Shown: piece after piece, positions 8,738 through 17,213 of the stretch
How the letters are laid out: every line of letters starts with the position of its first letter
Position numbering within the stretch: the stretch's first letter is position 1
Assembly: GCA_002841395.1 (NCBI GenBank)
Contig: PGZM01000006.1
Location: forward strand, 1 to 64,000
Direction of reading: 5' to 3'
DNA length: 64,000 bases
DNA from: Firmicutes bacterium HGW-Firmicutes-9
GTDB taxonomy: Bacteria; Bacillota; Clostridia; Christensenellales; CAG-138
The notes under the pieces: model-generated
What the model was told of the DNA's origin: nothing
Databases searched by the model: none
The model's input: only the letters and a program-made list of their open reading frames with translations
Program-made: the position numbers and the translations under genes

Positions 8738-11093
8738 GTGTCATGTCCAATCCCGGCAGGTTCAGCCGGGGTTCTTTTCCGTGCGGGTGCATGGTGAGCG
8801 CAACGTGCAGCACGTCGTCCACCGTCTCTGCGAACTCGATCTTCAGCGCATTTTTGATATCCGCCGGCACGTCGTAGAGATTCTCGCGGTTTGCCTTGGG
8901 CAATACCACCTGCACAATGCCTGCGCGCACAGCGGCAAGCAGCTTCTCGCGCAGGCCGCCAATCGGCAGCACGCGACCGCGCAGGGTGACTTCGCCCGTC
9001 ATGGCCACCGTACTCTTAACCGGAATTCCGGTCAGCGCGGAGACCAGCGCCGTCGCCATCGCGACACCTGCGGAGGGTCCGTCCTTGGGGACAGCGCCTT
9101 CCGGCACGTGGATGTGGACATCCAGCGTTTCGAGGAAGGCGGGATCGATGCCAAAGCGCGCGGTGTTCGCGCGGACATAGGTCATCGCGGCCTTTGCGGA
9201 CTCCTGCATCACATCGCCAAGTTGTCCGGTGAGCTGCAGTACGCCCTTGCCGGGCACAGCCGCACTCTCAACCTCCAGCGTTTCGCCGCCGACGCTCGTC
9301 CAAGCAAGGCCCGTGACCACGCCGACCGTATCGGGACGCAGTGGCTCGCTCTTTTTGAACTTTTGCGGTCCGAGCCATTCGGTGATGCGCGCTTCTGTGA
9401 GCGTGATACGCGATTTACCTTCGGCGAGGTCGCAGGCCGCCTTGCGGCAGATCGCTGCGATCACGCGTTCGAGTTCGCGCACGCCCGCCTCGCGGGTGTA
9501 ACCGCCGATGAGGATGCCAAGCGCTGCGTCGGAAATCCGCAGGTTTGTCTTTTTCAGCCCGTGTTTTTCCATCTGCTTGGGCAGTAGGTGGCAGCGGGCG
9601 ATTTCGACCTTTTCGTCGAAGAGATAACTCGGCACTTCGATGATCTCCATACGATCGAGCAGCGGGCGCGGAATCGTGCTCGCGTCGTTCGCGGTCGTGA
9701 TCATCATAGCCCTGCTGAGGTCATACGGCAGCTCGAGGAAGTGATCCGCAAACGCGAAGTTCTGCGCCCCGTCGAGCACCTCCAGCATCGCGCTGGAAGG
9801 ATCTCCCCGCATGTCCTTACCGAGTTTGTCGATTTCGTCAAACAGCAGCACGGGGTTGATCGAGCCGGACTTGCGCATGGCTTCGATCACGCGGCCCGGC
9901 TGCGCGCCGATATAGGTGCGACGGTGTCCGCGAATCTCCGCTTCGTCATGCACGCCGCCGAGGCTCATGCGGACGAAGTTGCGTCCCATCGCCTCCGCGA
10001 TGCCGCGCACAATAGACGTTTTGCCGACGCCCGGAGGGCCCACGAGGCAGAGAATCTGTCCCTGGGGATTATTCGTCAGCCGCTGTACGGCGAGGGTTTC
10101 GATGATGCGGGTCTTGACCTTTTCCATGCCGAAGTGGTCGCGGTCGAGAATCGTCCTTGCGTGTGCAAGGTCGAGGTTATCCACCGTTTCCTCCGACCAG
10201 GGGAGATCGAGAATCAGTTCGATATACGCCTGCGCCATGGGCGCTTCGTGCGAGCCGCCGGGCAGCGAGGCAAAACGGTCAAGCTGTTTGTTGAGCGCCT
10301 TGCGCACTTCCGGCGGGAGATTTTTCTTCTCCGCGCGTTCGCGATAGCCATCCAGCGCGTCGTCCTCGTCTTCGCCAAGCTCTTCCTGAACGGCCTTGAG
10401 CTGCTCGCGCAGCACAAACTCTTTCTGGTTGCGCTCGACGGCGGCTTTGATCTTGCCCGCGATGCGACGATCGACCTGCATGACCATCAGTTCGTTTTCG
10501 ATGATGCCCAGGAGGGCTGCCGCACGGGAGATCAGATCGGTCTGCTCGATGATCTTCTGTTTGTCTTCGAGCTTGCTGACCACGTGCTGCGCAATCGCGT
10601 CCGTGAGTTCCGAAAGCGTCGGCAGTGCAAGCACCGCGTCCTTTTGATCCTGCGTGAGTCTGTCGCGCTGACTCGCGTGGTCGTTGAAGCCTTCGCTCAG
10701 CCTGCGGCGGAGCGCTTCTGCGGTGAATTCATCCGGCTCGACATCCGAAATCACCTCAACCTGCGCGGTGTAATGCGGGTTTTCGCTGATGATGCCGGCG
10801 ATTTTCGCGCGCGCAACACCGGTTACCAACAGGTGAACCGTATCGTTCTGGATGCGGAACACCTGCCGGATGCGGCAGATGGTACCGACGGAGAAGAGAT
10901 CCTCCGGCGCTACGTCGACGACTTTTGCGTTTTTCTGCGAAACAAAGAAGGCATAGCCCTCTTCCGAAAGCGCCGACTCCATGGCGGAGAGGGTCTTCTT
11001 TCGTCCAATATCGCAATGCATTACTTCGTTTGGCAACACCGCAATACCGCGAAGCGGGATCACGGGAAGCGTTACGATTCCATGCAGTTCCAT
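8718..11093 (-). CDS. lon: ATP-dependent protease Lon (LonA)
   Basis: The 791-residue cytosolic AAA+ protease degrades damaged and regulatory proteins. It has the N-terminal LON domain (VTLPVIPLRGIAVLPNEV at its start), a coiled-coil region, the AAA+ module with Walker A GPPGVGKTS, and the C-terminal Ser-Lys protease domain with the catalytic serine in PKDGPSAG. The start at 11093 is set by GGAGGTGACAAC. An in-frame start 26 codons earlier has no such signal. The gene is first in a lon-engB operon. A sigma-A promoter lies at 11227-11255 and a CIRCE-like element further upstream, which hints at heat-shock control. Confidence 0.96.
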   Translation of the reverse strand: MELHGIVTLPVIPLRGIAVLPNEVMHCDIGRKKTLSAMESALSEEGYAFFVSQKNAKVVDVAPEDLFSVGTICRIRQVFRIQNDTVHLLVTGVARAKIAGIISENPHYTAQVEVISDVEPDEFTAEALRRRLSEGFNDHASQRDRLTQDQKDAVLALPTLSELTDAIAQHVVSKLEDKQKIIEQTDLISRAAALLGIIENELMVMQVDRRIAGKIKAAVERNQKEFVLREQLKAVQEELGEDEDDALDGYRERAEKKNLPPEVRKALNKQLDRFASLPGGSHEAPMAQAYIELILDLPWSEETVDNLDLAHARTILDRDHFGMEKVKTRIIETLAVQRLTNNPQGQILCLVGPPGVGKTSIVRGIAEAMGRNFVRMSLGGVHDEAEIRGHRRTYIGAQPGRVIEAMRKSGSINPVLLFDEIDKLGKDMRGDPSSAMLEVLDGAQNFAFADHFLELPYDLSRAMMITTANDASTIPRPLLDRMEIIEVPSYLFDEKVEIARCHLLPKQMEKHGLKKTNLRISDAALGILIGGYTREAGVRELERVIAAICRKAACDLAEGKSRITLTEARITEWLGPQKFKKSEPLRPDTVGVVTGLAWTSVGGETLEVESAAVPGKGVLQLTGQLGDVMQESAKAAMTYVRANTARFGIDPAFLETLDVHIHVPEGAVPKDGPSAGVAMATALVSALTGIPVKSTVAMTGEVTLRGRVLPIGGLREKLLAAVRAGIVQVVLPKANRENLYDVPADIKNALKIEFAETVDDVLHVALTMHPHGKEPRLNLPGLDMTHETVRH

Positions 11094-11226
11094 GTTGTCA
11101 CCTCCATTGGGGCCTTGTGTTCCATTCCCCTTGACTGTCCTTGTGTTCCTATGCGTTGTTCTCAAAAACACGGTTGAAAATTGCCAATTATATTAGAAAT
11201 TGTCCATGTTCTTGTATCGTAGTATC

Positions 11227-11255
11227 AGTATAGCGGGAAGCGTAATCCAATGCAA
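11227..11255 (-). promoter_or_regulatory. lon promoter P1
   Basis: On the minus strand TTGCAT (11250-11255) and TATACT (11227-11232) are 17 bp apart. The predicted start is about 125 bp before the lon ATG. A weaker candidate P2 upstream has TTCACA (11296-11301) and TACAAT (11272-11277), 18 bp apart. Confidence 0.7.
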
Positions 11256-11304
11256 ACGAGCAACGGGTAATATTGTAACCTTAGAACCACAACACTGTGA
11301 ACTT

Positions 11305-11331
11305 TTAGCATCAAACGCACGAGAGTGCTAA
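11305..11331 (-). promoter_or_regulatory. CIRCE-like HrcA operator upstream of lon
   Basis: On the minus strand the left arm TTAGCACTC matches CIRCE 9/9, the spacer is 9 bp, and the right arm TGATGCTAA matches 6/9. CIRCE is the binding site of the heat-shock repressor HrcA. It ends 3 bp from the -35 of candidate promoter P2. Confidence 0.55.
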
Positions 11332-11411
11332 CAACGTCTATTTTACCCGATGCTTCCAACGATTTCTACGTTCTATCTACTGTTTTTCGCGTCAAATATC
11401 CAATTTTTTTG

Positions 11412-11448
11412 GAAACAAAACGACGGCTCGCTTGTTTGCGAACCGCCG
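11412..11448 (-). terminator. Terminator at the end of the rubrerythrin transcript
   Basis: On the minus strand an 11-bp stem with two G-U pairs (CGGCGGTTCGC and GCGAGCCGTCG, loop AAACAA) is followed by TTTTGTTT. It lies about 140 bp after the rbr stop, leaving a long 3' untranslated region. Confidence 0.65.
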
Positions 11449-11525
11449 CTTCGTATCAATCAGCAAATGGGCTTTCTTCTTGCGCGCTTTGTTGCCAAAG
11501 CGGACGCAATCATCTAGCCTGCTCT

Positions 11526-11569
11526 ATTGACCGCGCGGATGTTACCCGTTGTACGCCCGCATGGTCAAT
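11526..11569 (-). ncRNA. Structured 3' region after rubrerythrin (candidate RNA element)
   Basis: ATTGACC and GGTCAAT form a perfect 7-bp outer stem, with an inner GCGG/CCGC stem and an 18-base loop. A second small hairpin (CTTTG-GCAA-CAAAG) lies further towards the terminator at 11412-11448. There is no T-run after it, so it is not itself a terminator. It could stabilise the rbr mRNA or be a separate small RNA. Confidence 0.35.
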
Positions 11570-11585
11570 CCTGTTGAAGAGCTAA

Positions 11586-12125
11586 TTAATAATTGACCTT
11601 GCGAACCTCAAAGTACGCTTTTGCATGGCCGCAGACCGGGCAAACTTCCGGCGCCTTGAGTCCCTCATAGAGGTGACCGCAAACGCGGCACTGCCAGACG
11701 ACCTTTTCGTCCTTTTCAAAGACTTTGCTGTCCTTGAGGTTTGCGGCGAGCTTGTTGTAACGCTCCTCGTGGCTCTTCTCGATGTCGGCAACGGCCGCGA
11801 ACTGATACGCGAGCTTGTCGAAGCCTTCGGCTTTCGCGGTTTCGGCGAAGCCTTTGTACATCTCGGTCCACTCATAGTGTTCGCCTTCGGCAGCCATCTT
11901 CAGCGCTTCGTCTAGGCTCGGCACCGCGCCGCCATGCAGCGCCTTGAACCAAAGCTTTGCGTGCTCTTTCTCGTTGTCCGCCGTCTCGGCGAAAATTGCA
12001 GAAATCTGCTCAAATCCCGCTTTTTTCGCGGCAGAAGAGAAGTAGGTATACTTGTTTCTGGCCATCGATTCGCCTGCAAACGCCGTTTCCAAGTTCTTTT
12101 CCGTCTTGCTTCCTTTGAGATCCAT
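11586..12125 (-). CDS. rbr: Rubrerythrin
   Basis: This 179-residue cytosolic peroxidase of anaerobes reduces hydrogen peroxide using rubredoxin or an NADH-linked donor. The N-terminal four-helix diiron domain shows the E-x-n-E-x-x-H pattern ([11 protein letters not shown] near residue 17, [13 protein letters not shown] near 46, and the second half near 98-135). The C-terminal rubredoxin-like FeS4 domain has CRVCGH and CPVCGH. The start follows TAGGAGGGTATTTCG. The gene sits next to a PerR/Fur-like regulator, and the two share an ATAGT-ACTAT inverted repeat in their upstream regions, which suggests peroxide control. Confidence 0.96.
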   Translation of the reverse strand: MDLKGSKTEKNLETAFAGESMARNKYTYFSSAAKKAGFEQISAIFAETADNEKEHAKLWFKALHGGAVPSLDEALKMAAEGEHYEWTEMYKGFAETAKAEGFDKLAYQFAAVADIEKSHEERYNKLAANLKDSKVFEKDEKVVWQCRVCGHLYEGLKAPEVCPVCGHAKAYFEVRKVNY

Positions 12126-12139
12126 CGAAATACCCTCCT

Positions 12140-12151
12140 ATAGTTTACTAT
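12140..12151 (-). promoter_or_regulatory. Candidate PerR-type operator before rbr
   Basis: ATAGT-TT-ACTAT is an inverted repeat lying just before the rbr Shine-Dalgarno. The upstream region of the adjacent Fur-family gene carries ATAGT-A-ACTAT at 12747-12757. The shared arms suggest one regulator. Confidence 0.45.
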
Positions 12152-12234
12152 TCTGTAACCATCAGGCTTTACCCCGTATTTGAAACCCAAGCAAAAGTAT
12201 TGGCAGGAAATGCCACTGCGTCAGATACTCCCGC

Positions 12235-12627
12235 TCAACCCGCCTGCTCCGCGCACGCGCGGCAGTCCTTGCAGACGCCGCGGAGAACCACGTCGTAGGT
12301 GCGCAGTTCATAGCCGGTCTCGCTCTCAATCGCATGTTCAAACGACTCAAACGAGGGCAGGTGCACATCCGAAACCGCGCCGCACTCGTCGCAGACGATG
12401 TGGGAATGTGATTCCTTCGTCTTGTCGAAGCGGCAGCTGCCGTCCGCCAGCGGAATCTTCTTCAGCCGTCCCGCGTCCGCAAGCTGGTTGAGGTTGCGAT
12501 AGACGGTTCCGAGACTCAAGCGCGGCATTTCCACCTTGAGCTGTTCGTAGACCATGTTGGCGGTCGGGTGATCGCATCGTTCCGACACGGCGCGGAAAAT
12601 TCGTTCGCGCTGGTGTGAATACCGCAT
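12235..12627 (-). CDS. Fur-family regulator, probably PerR
   Basis: Ferric-uptake-regulator family proteins bind DNA as metal-loaded dimers. The winged helix is at the N-terminus (LSLGTVYRNLNQLADAGRLKK), followed by the metal and dimerisation region HSHIVCDECGAVSDVH and the structural zinc site CKDCRAC. Three in-frame ATGs exist. 12627 is chosen because AGAGGA lies 9 bp upstream (130 residues), while 12648 has no ribosome-binding site. Being next to rubrerythrin and sharing an operator-like repeat favours PerR over Fur or Zur. The exact sensor cannot be told from these residues alone. Confidence 0.85.
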   Translation of the reverse strand: MRYSHQRERIFRAVSERCDHPTANMVYEQLKVEMPRLSLGTVYRNLNQLADAGRLKKIPLADGSCRFDKTKESHSHIVCDECGAVSDVHLPSFESFEHAIESETGYELRTYDVVLRGVCKDCRACAEQAG

Positions 12628-12746
12628 GGTTTTCATTCCTCTCGTCATGAAACTTTGACTCGATTAACTCTTTCAGAGATCACGGCAGGAGCTTTCCTAC
12701 TCAATTGAAATTACCATGCGATCGAAACAACATTCCGAATTCCTAC

Positions 12747-12797
12747 ATAGTAACTATTACTGTTATTTATTCTAACGCAGCCTGGTTGTCTCGTCAA
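12747..12797 (-). promoter_or_regulatory. Promoter and operator of the Fur-family gene
   Basis: On the minus strand TTGACG (12792-12797) and TAGAAT (12769-12774) are 17 bp apart. The palindrome AGTAA-CTA-TTACT (12749-12761) covers the predicted +1 to +13, a position expected for autoregulation. Confidence 0.65.
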
Positions 12798-12853
12798 GTG
12801 GTTGCAGAAAAATACAGTCTTTTTATAGAAGGTTTTCTTAAAAGTCTCTATTT

Positions 12854-13435
12854 TCAGGCGTTTTTCTCGTTCGGAAGAATCTTCGGCTTGACGAGATCCC
12901 GTTCAAACAGCTTCGCCACCCGCTTATACAGCAGGAACGTAAGAATCGAGTTCGCGACAGTCTTGATGATATTGAACAAACTTATTAGCGGTAATGCAGC
13001 AACAACAGCATCTTTCGGATATCCGTAGAAGTTTACTGTGAAGATCAAGTTCATTGGAATCATCATGAGTGTTTGGAGTATGGAACCGAGCGCCAATCCA
13101 AACAAAATGGCAGTACGTGACTTGTTGTGTTGATAGATCAACCCTGCTGCCAACACAAAAGAGCCCGTAGCAAAAAAGTGCATTACTGCTCCTACCCATT
13201 GGCCTTCAGGGGAAACCAATATCCACTGCAGAACGCTGACCACAGCCGTTAATCCTAACCCCCACCACGGGCCATAGAGGAAGGTTCCAATCAGGATCGG
13301 CACATCTGCCATGTCATAAAGCAAGAAGTTTAAACTTGGAATTATCGGAAAATGGATTAAGTAGACAAGGATGATGGAGAGCGCGGTCAACATACCGAGC
13401 TTCACCATGCGGTCGATGTAGGTTCTCTGTTTCAT
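12854..13435 (-). CDS. ribU: Riboflavin ECF transporter S component RibU
   Basis: This 193-residue membrane protein binds riboflavin in energy-coupling-factor transporters. Six membrane segments are predicted. The Lx(3)PxxPFL-like start (ALSIILVYLIHFPIIPSLNFL) and DMADVPILIGTFLYGPWWGL are typical of RibU. The start at 13435 follows GGGAGGAAAACAAC. A longer frame to 13516 would begin inside the riboswitch terminator and is rejected. The FMN riboswitch upstream makes the assignment strong. ECF module genes are not in the window. Confidence 0.93.
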   Translation of the reverse strand: MKQRTYIDRMVKLGMLTALSIILVYLIHFPIIPSLNFLLYDMADVPILIGTFLYGPWWGLGLTAVVSVLQWILVSPEGQWVGAVMHFFATGSFVLAAGLIYQHNKSRTAILFGLALGSILQTLMMIPMNLIFTVNFYGYPKDAVVAALPLISLFNIIKTVANSILTFLLYKRVAKLFERDLVKPKILPNEKNA

Positions 13436-13494
13436 GTTGTTTTCCTCCCGTTTGTTTGCGATGCAGTTGATTGGTTTCGCGGGGAGGTTTTCGT

Positions 13495-13528
13495 GAGAAA
13501 AAACCCCGTGAATCAACGCACGGGGTTT
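13495..13528 (-). terminator. Riboswitch-controlled terminator
   Basis: On the minus strand AAACCCCGTG and CACGGGGTTT pair around an eight-base loop and are followed by TTTTC. It lies between the FMN aptamer and ribU, so FMN binding should stop transcription here. Confidence 0.85.
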
Positions 13529-13552
13529 TACAAAGCCAAATCACGTTCGGCA

Positions 13553-13712
13553 TTTGCTTCTTCCATCCGGACTCAAAACGAACAACGTTCGTCAAATTAC
13601 CGTCGGCAACGGATTCGAACCGTTTCAACCGCTGTTCTGCGGCTCGCGGGCTTGTCGGCAAATGGCTGCCGCTTCACCGCCGGTGGGGAATTGCACCCCG
13701 CCCCGAAGCTGA
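13553..13712 (-). promoter_or_regulatory. FMN riboswitch (RFN element)
   Basis: On the minus strand all conserved RFN blocks are present in order: GGGGCGGGGTGCAATTCCCC, ACCGGCGGTGAAG, AGCCCGCGAGC, GCCGACGGTAA and AGTCCGGATGGAAGAAG. P1 is closed by GCTTC with GAAGC. It controls the following ribU gene through the terminator at 13495-13528. Confidence 0.95.
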
Positions 13713-13754
13713 GATTTTCAATTGTCATCGTCGGTGTTTCACCGATTTGTGCAC

Positions 13755-13783
13755 ATAGTAACACGAGTTTTTTCGTTTTGCAA
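13755..13783 (-). promoter_or_regulatory. Promoter of the riboswitch-ribU transcript
   Basis: On the minus strand TTGCAA (13778-13783) and TACTAT (13755-13760) are 17 bp apart, about 40 bp before the aptamer. A small hairpin CGGTG-AAA-CACCG follows the predicted start. Confidence 0.65.
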
Positions 13784-13832
13784 GCAAAAAGCGTGATTTT
13801 CACACATTGTTTGATTTGCGGTAGTACGATTT

Positions 13833-16800
13833 CTACCCGACGCGAACCGTCGCTCTGTGGCTCAGGAGCACGACAAACAGATCTTTTACGCGCTGACCCG
13901 TGAGCGATTCCAACGCGAGGGCATAGAGCCGCAGCTGCTCCGCGTGCTTTTGCGCCGCTTGCTCCGCCGGCTCGTTCGGGCGGACGCGGTCGGTCTTGTA
14001 GTCCACAATGACCCACTCGCCATCCTCGAGGAAGCATGCGTCCAGCACGCCCTGCAACAGCACCGTCTCCTCCGCGGCGATGCCGTAGAGAAGCTGTGCT
14101 TCCATCGGGTAGGAAAACGGAAGTTCCCGCTCCAGGCGCGCGGCGCGCTGCATCCGCGCAAAGAGTGTATCCTGCGTAAACCACACGATGGCGTTTGCGT
14201 CCGCAACCTCCGCCTGTTCCGTTGTGATTCTGCCGCGTTCGGTGAGCGCGCGCAGATAGTCGTTTGCGGCGGATTCGTCGAGCACAGCATCCAACGGCAA
14301 AAACTGCATCGCCGCGTGCGTCGCGGTTCCGGCAAAAACCGCGCTGTTCTCCGCGCCGAGAAACGCGGGTTTCGCGAAAACCGGCATTGCGTCCTCGCCT
14401 TTGACGATGCGGCTGACCGCTGCTTTCGCGCGAATCTGCGCCGCTTCCGCGTGGGCATACGTCCAGTCGAGCCGCGCTTCGATCGCTTCCAGTACCTCCG
14501 GATCAAACGGCGGAAGCTCCTGTGTCGCTCTCGCGATGGTGCCACCGAGGAAACCTTCGCGTTCGTGAATCGCGATCTGCATCTGCCTGCGGCTTCCCAT
14601 CATCAGCCACTTGACGGGGCTGGAACAGCGAATCGCCTGCCATGCGGTCGGCACACGCGGGGAAGAGGCGAGCTTTTCTTCCGGTTTGTTGAGGCACGCG
14701 GTGAGGATCAATTTTCTGCGCGCGCGCGTCATGGCGACATATAGCACGCGCATCTCCTCCGCGAGCTGCTCCCGCTTGACCCGCTGCGCAAGTGTCACCC
14801 GCGCAAGCGTGTCGCGCTTGACGCGTTGCGTGCCGTCGCGGTCGATAAACCGGAGCGCCATGCCGTGCTTTGCGTGCAGCTGCAGGCTGTTGTTGACGTC
14901 CTGACGGTTGAACTGCTTGCCCATGCCCGCGACGAACACCACGGGAAACTCTAGACCCTTGGATTTGTGGATTGTGAGGATGCGCACCACGTCCGCGGTA
15001 ACGGTCTGCGCGGCGCCCACGCTCGCGTTGTCCTCCGCCAGCGCAAGATGCCGCAAGAAATTCCAAACCCCGCGCGAACCCGCGGCCTCAAACGCGTGCG
15101 CCTTGTCCAGCAGCGCGTTGAGGTTCGCCTGCCGCTGCGCGCCGCTGACGCCCGCACCCATCTCCTCATAAAACCCGGTTTCGTCGAGGAGTTTGCCGAT
15201 GAGTTCCTCCACCGTGACCAACCTACTCTCCGCGCGATAGGCATCGAGCTTTTCTAAAAATGACTTTGCGCGTTGACCCAGTATCGTATCTGTTTCGGCG
15301 AAGGCAAAGAACGCTTCGTAAAATGCTCCGCCCGGGTGCGCGGTTCGCATTTGTGCAAGCTCTTCATGCGAAAAGCCGCCGATGCTGGAGAGTAGTACCG
15401 ACAACAGCGGCACATCCTGTCTGCGGTTGTCGATCACCGAAAGGAGGTTTCGGAAAATTTGCACCTCAACCGCGTCGAAATATCCGCCGCTGGATTGCGC
15501 ATAGGCGGGCACACCGCTGCTTGCCAGCGTCTGGGACACCATCTGCGCCTCGGTTCCTGCGCGAAGGAGCACCGCAAAGTCGCCGTAACGATAGTTTCGC
15601 GTTTCGCCCATCTTTGCGTCGATATAGTTTTCGTTTTGAATGATCTCATGAATGCGCTTCGCGATCAACCGCGCTTCGACTTCCAGATCCGCCGCTTCCT
15701 CCAGCGCGTCGTCGCCATCCTCGCTTTCGGCGCGCTCCTTGCGGATCAGGTGCAGTTCCGCGCTGCCTTCGGGTTGATTCGCGCCGCAGACCAGCCGCGC
15801 GCGTTCGTCATAGTCGATGTCGCCTGCGCGTTCGCTCATCACGGACTCGAACACTTCGTTGACGGCGGCAAGCACCGCTTCCGATGAGCGGAAGTTATTC
15901 GCAAGGTCGATTCTTGTACCGTCAGTGCCGGAGAAGCGTGCGAGTTTTTCTAAGAAGAGTCCCGGCTCGGCTTGACGGAAGCGATAGATCGACTGCTTGA
16001 CGTCGCCGACGAAAAAGAGGTTGTCTCCACGCGTGATGTGCGAAAGAATCGCCTCCTGCACGCGGTTGCTGTCCTGATATTCGTCTACGGCGATCCACTG
16101 AAACTTCTCGCGGTATTCCCTCGCGATCTCGTCCTTCGACAGCGCAAGTAATGCAAAATGCTCCAGATCGTCGTAGTCGACGAGGTTTTTGTTTCGCTTG
16201 GCTTCGGCATAGGCAAGCTCAAACCGCAGCGTGAGCGCGCAGAGCGCGCGCACCACCGCGCCGGAACGGCGCAGGGCGTTGAGCTCGTCCGTTTCCGCGC
16301 GCACAAAGCGCTTTTTTTGCTCCTTGATGAGGTCCTTGCCCATGTCCCGCGCGGCCTTTGCGCCGGCTTTGTCCTCCTCCGCGACGGCGCGCGGAAAGAC
16401 GAGCCTGCCGTATTCCATGGCGTCGAGCGCGTCGCGGTATTGGCTGTAATTTTTGCAGAGTAGCATCGCGCGGTAGCGCGAAAGCTCGTCGTCCAATACG
16501 GAGATGGCGTTGGCGCAGTCGGGGGAGAGCAAGTCCCGCTCGCGCACGATGGTCTCGAGCGCCATCGACAACTCATCCTTGCAGAACGCGACCGCGTCAG
16601 AAAGAATCCGCTGGAGCGCGGCTTCGTCCTCGTATCGTGCAGCGGATTCCCGCAGCCAGGTTTCCGGTTCCGGCTGCGCGCGAGTAAAGCGATAGGCGGT
16701 CTGGATTGCGTCCCAAGCGGCCTGTTCGCTGCCGAACGCCGCCAGCAGCGCGGTGTAGTCCGCGTCGTTTTCGGCGGCTAGTTGGGACAAGAGATCGTCC

Positions 16801-17213
16801 CGCACGGTTTCGATTAGGGCTGCGCTTTCCATCTCGTCCGCAGTCTTCGCGCGCGCAGGCAAGCCCACCGCGTGATAATGCCGCCGTAGCACGCGGGAGC
16901 AGAACGCGTGAATCGTTGAAATAAACGCGCTGTCAACATTCCGCGCCTGACGGCGCAGGTGGCGCATCTCCTCAAGATTGTCCGCGCTGTCCGCTAGCTC
17001 GTTGAGGCGGCTTGCGATACGGCTCTTCATCTCGGCGGCGGCGGCCTTGGTAAACGTCATTACCAGAAGGCTTTCGACGGGTGCGCCCGCGCGGATGCGC
17101 GAGACGATCCTCTCCGTGAGCACCGCGGTTTTGCCCGCGCCTGCCGCAGCGGAGACGATTAGGTTTCCCTCGCTCTTAATCGCGAGCAGCTGATCAGTTG
17201 TCCATCGCGTCAT
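13833..17213 (-). CDS. addA: ATP-dependent helicase/nuclease AddA
   Basis: AddA (1126 residues) is the UvrD-like helicase and nuclease subunit of AddAB, which processes double-strand breaks for RecA loading in Bacillota. Visible features are the Q motif and Walker A (TRWTTDQLLAIKSEGNLIVS, then AAAGAGKT), motif Ia VMTFTKAAAAEM, motif II VDEYQDSN, motif III FFVGDVKQSIYRFRQA, motif V ILTIHKSKGLEFPVVF, motif VI YVAMTRARRKL, and a C-terminal nuclease segment ending IVDYKTDRV. ATG 17213 follows GGAGGTGACGCAG. A GTG three codons earlier lies inside this site. It overlaps the end of addB by 20 bp, so translation is likely coupled. Confidence 0.95.
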   Translation of the reverse strand: MTRWTTDQLLAIKSEGNLIVSAAAGAGKTAVLTERIVSRIRAGAPVESLLVMTFTKAAAAEMKSRIASRLNELADSADNLEEMRHLRRQARNVDSAFISTIHAFCSRVLRRHYHAVGLPARAKTADEMESAALIETVRDDLLSQLAAENDADYTALLAAFGSEQAAWDAIQTAYRFTRAQPEPETWLRESAARYEDEAALQRILSDAVAFCKDELSMALETIVRERDLLSPDCANAISVLDDELSRYRAMLLCKNYSQYRDALDAMEYGRLVFPRAVAEEDKAGAKAARDMGKDLIKEQKKRFVRAETDELNALRRSGAVVRALCALTLRFELAYAEAKRNKNLVDYDDLEHFALLALSKDEIAREYREKFQWIAVDEYQDSNRVQEAILSHITRGDNLFFVGDVKQSIYRFRQAEPGLFLEKLARFSGTDGTRIDLANNFRSSEAVLAAVNEVFESVMSERAGDIDYDERARLVCGANQPEGSAELHLIRKERAESEDGDDALEEAADLEVEARLIAKRIHEIIQNENYIDAKMGETRNYRYGDFAVLLRAGTEAQMVSQTLASSGVPAYAQSSGGYFDAVEVQIFRNLLSVIDNRRQDVPLLSVLLSSIGGFSHEELAQMRTAHPGGAFYEAFFAFAETDTILGQRAKSFLEKLDAYRAESRLVTVEELIGKLLDETGFYEEMGAGVSGAQRQANLNALLDKAHAFEAAGSRGVWNFLRHLALAEDNASVGAAQTVTADVVRILTIHKSKGLEFPVVFVAGMGKQFNRQDVNNSLQLHAKHGMALRFIDRDGTQRVKRDTLARVTLAQRVKREQLAEEMRVLYVAMTRARRKLILTACLNKPEEKLASSPRVPTAWQAIRCSSPVKWLMMGSRRQMQIAIHEREGFLGGTIARATQELPPFDPEVLEAIEARLDWTYAHAEAAQIRAKAAVSRIVKGEDAMPVFAKPAFLGAENSAVFAGTATHAAMQFLPLDAVLDESAANDYLRALTERGRITTEQAEVADANAIVWFTQDTLFARMQRAARLERELPFSYPMEAQLLYGIAAEETVLLQGVLDACFLEDGEWVIVDYKTDRVRPNEPAEQAAQKHAEQLRLYALALESLTGQRVKDLFVVLLSHRATVRVG

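Noticed and set aside
9588-11177. 529-codon open frame opposite lon
   Set aside because: It is the antisense shadow of the strongly conserved lon gene in high-GC DNA, with no ribosome-binding site and low-complexity Arg/His content.
13436-13516. N-terminal extension of ribU
   Set aside because: It would start inside the riboswitch terminator; the ATG at 13435 has a strong ribosome-binding site.
13608-13622. GGATTCGAACC, which looks like a tRNA T-arm
   Set aside because: It is part of the FMN riboswitch (GGTTCGAATCC on the minus strand); no acceptor or anticodon arms fit.
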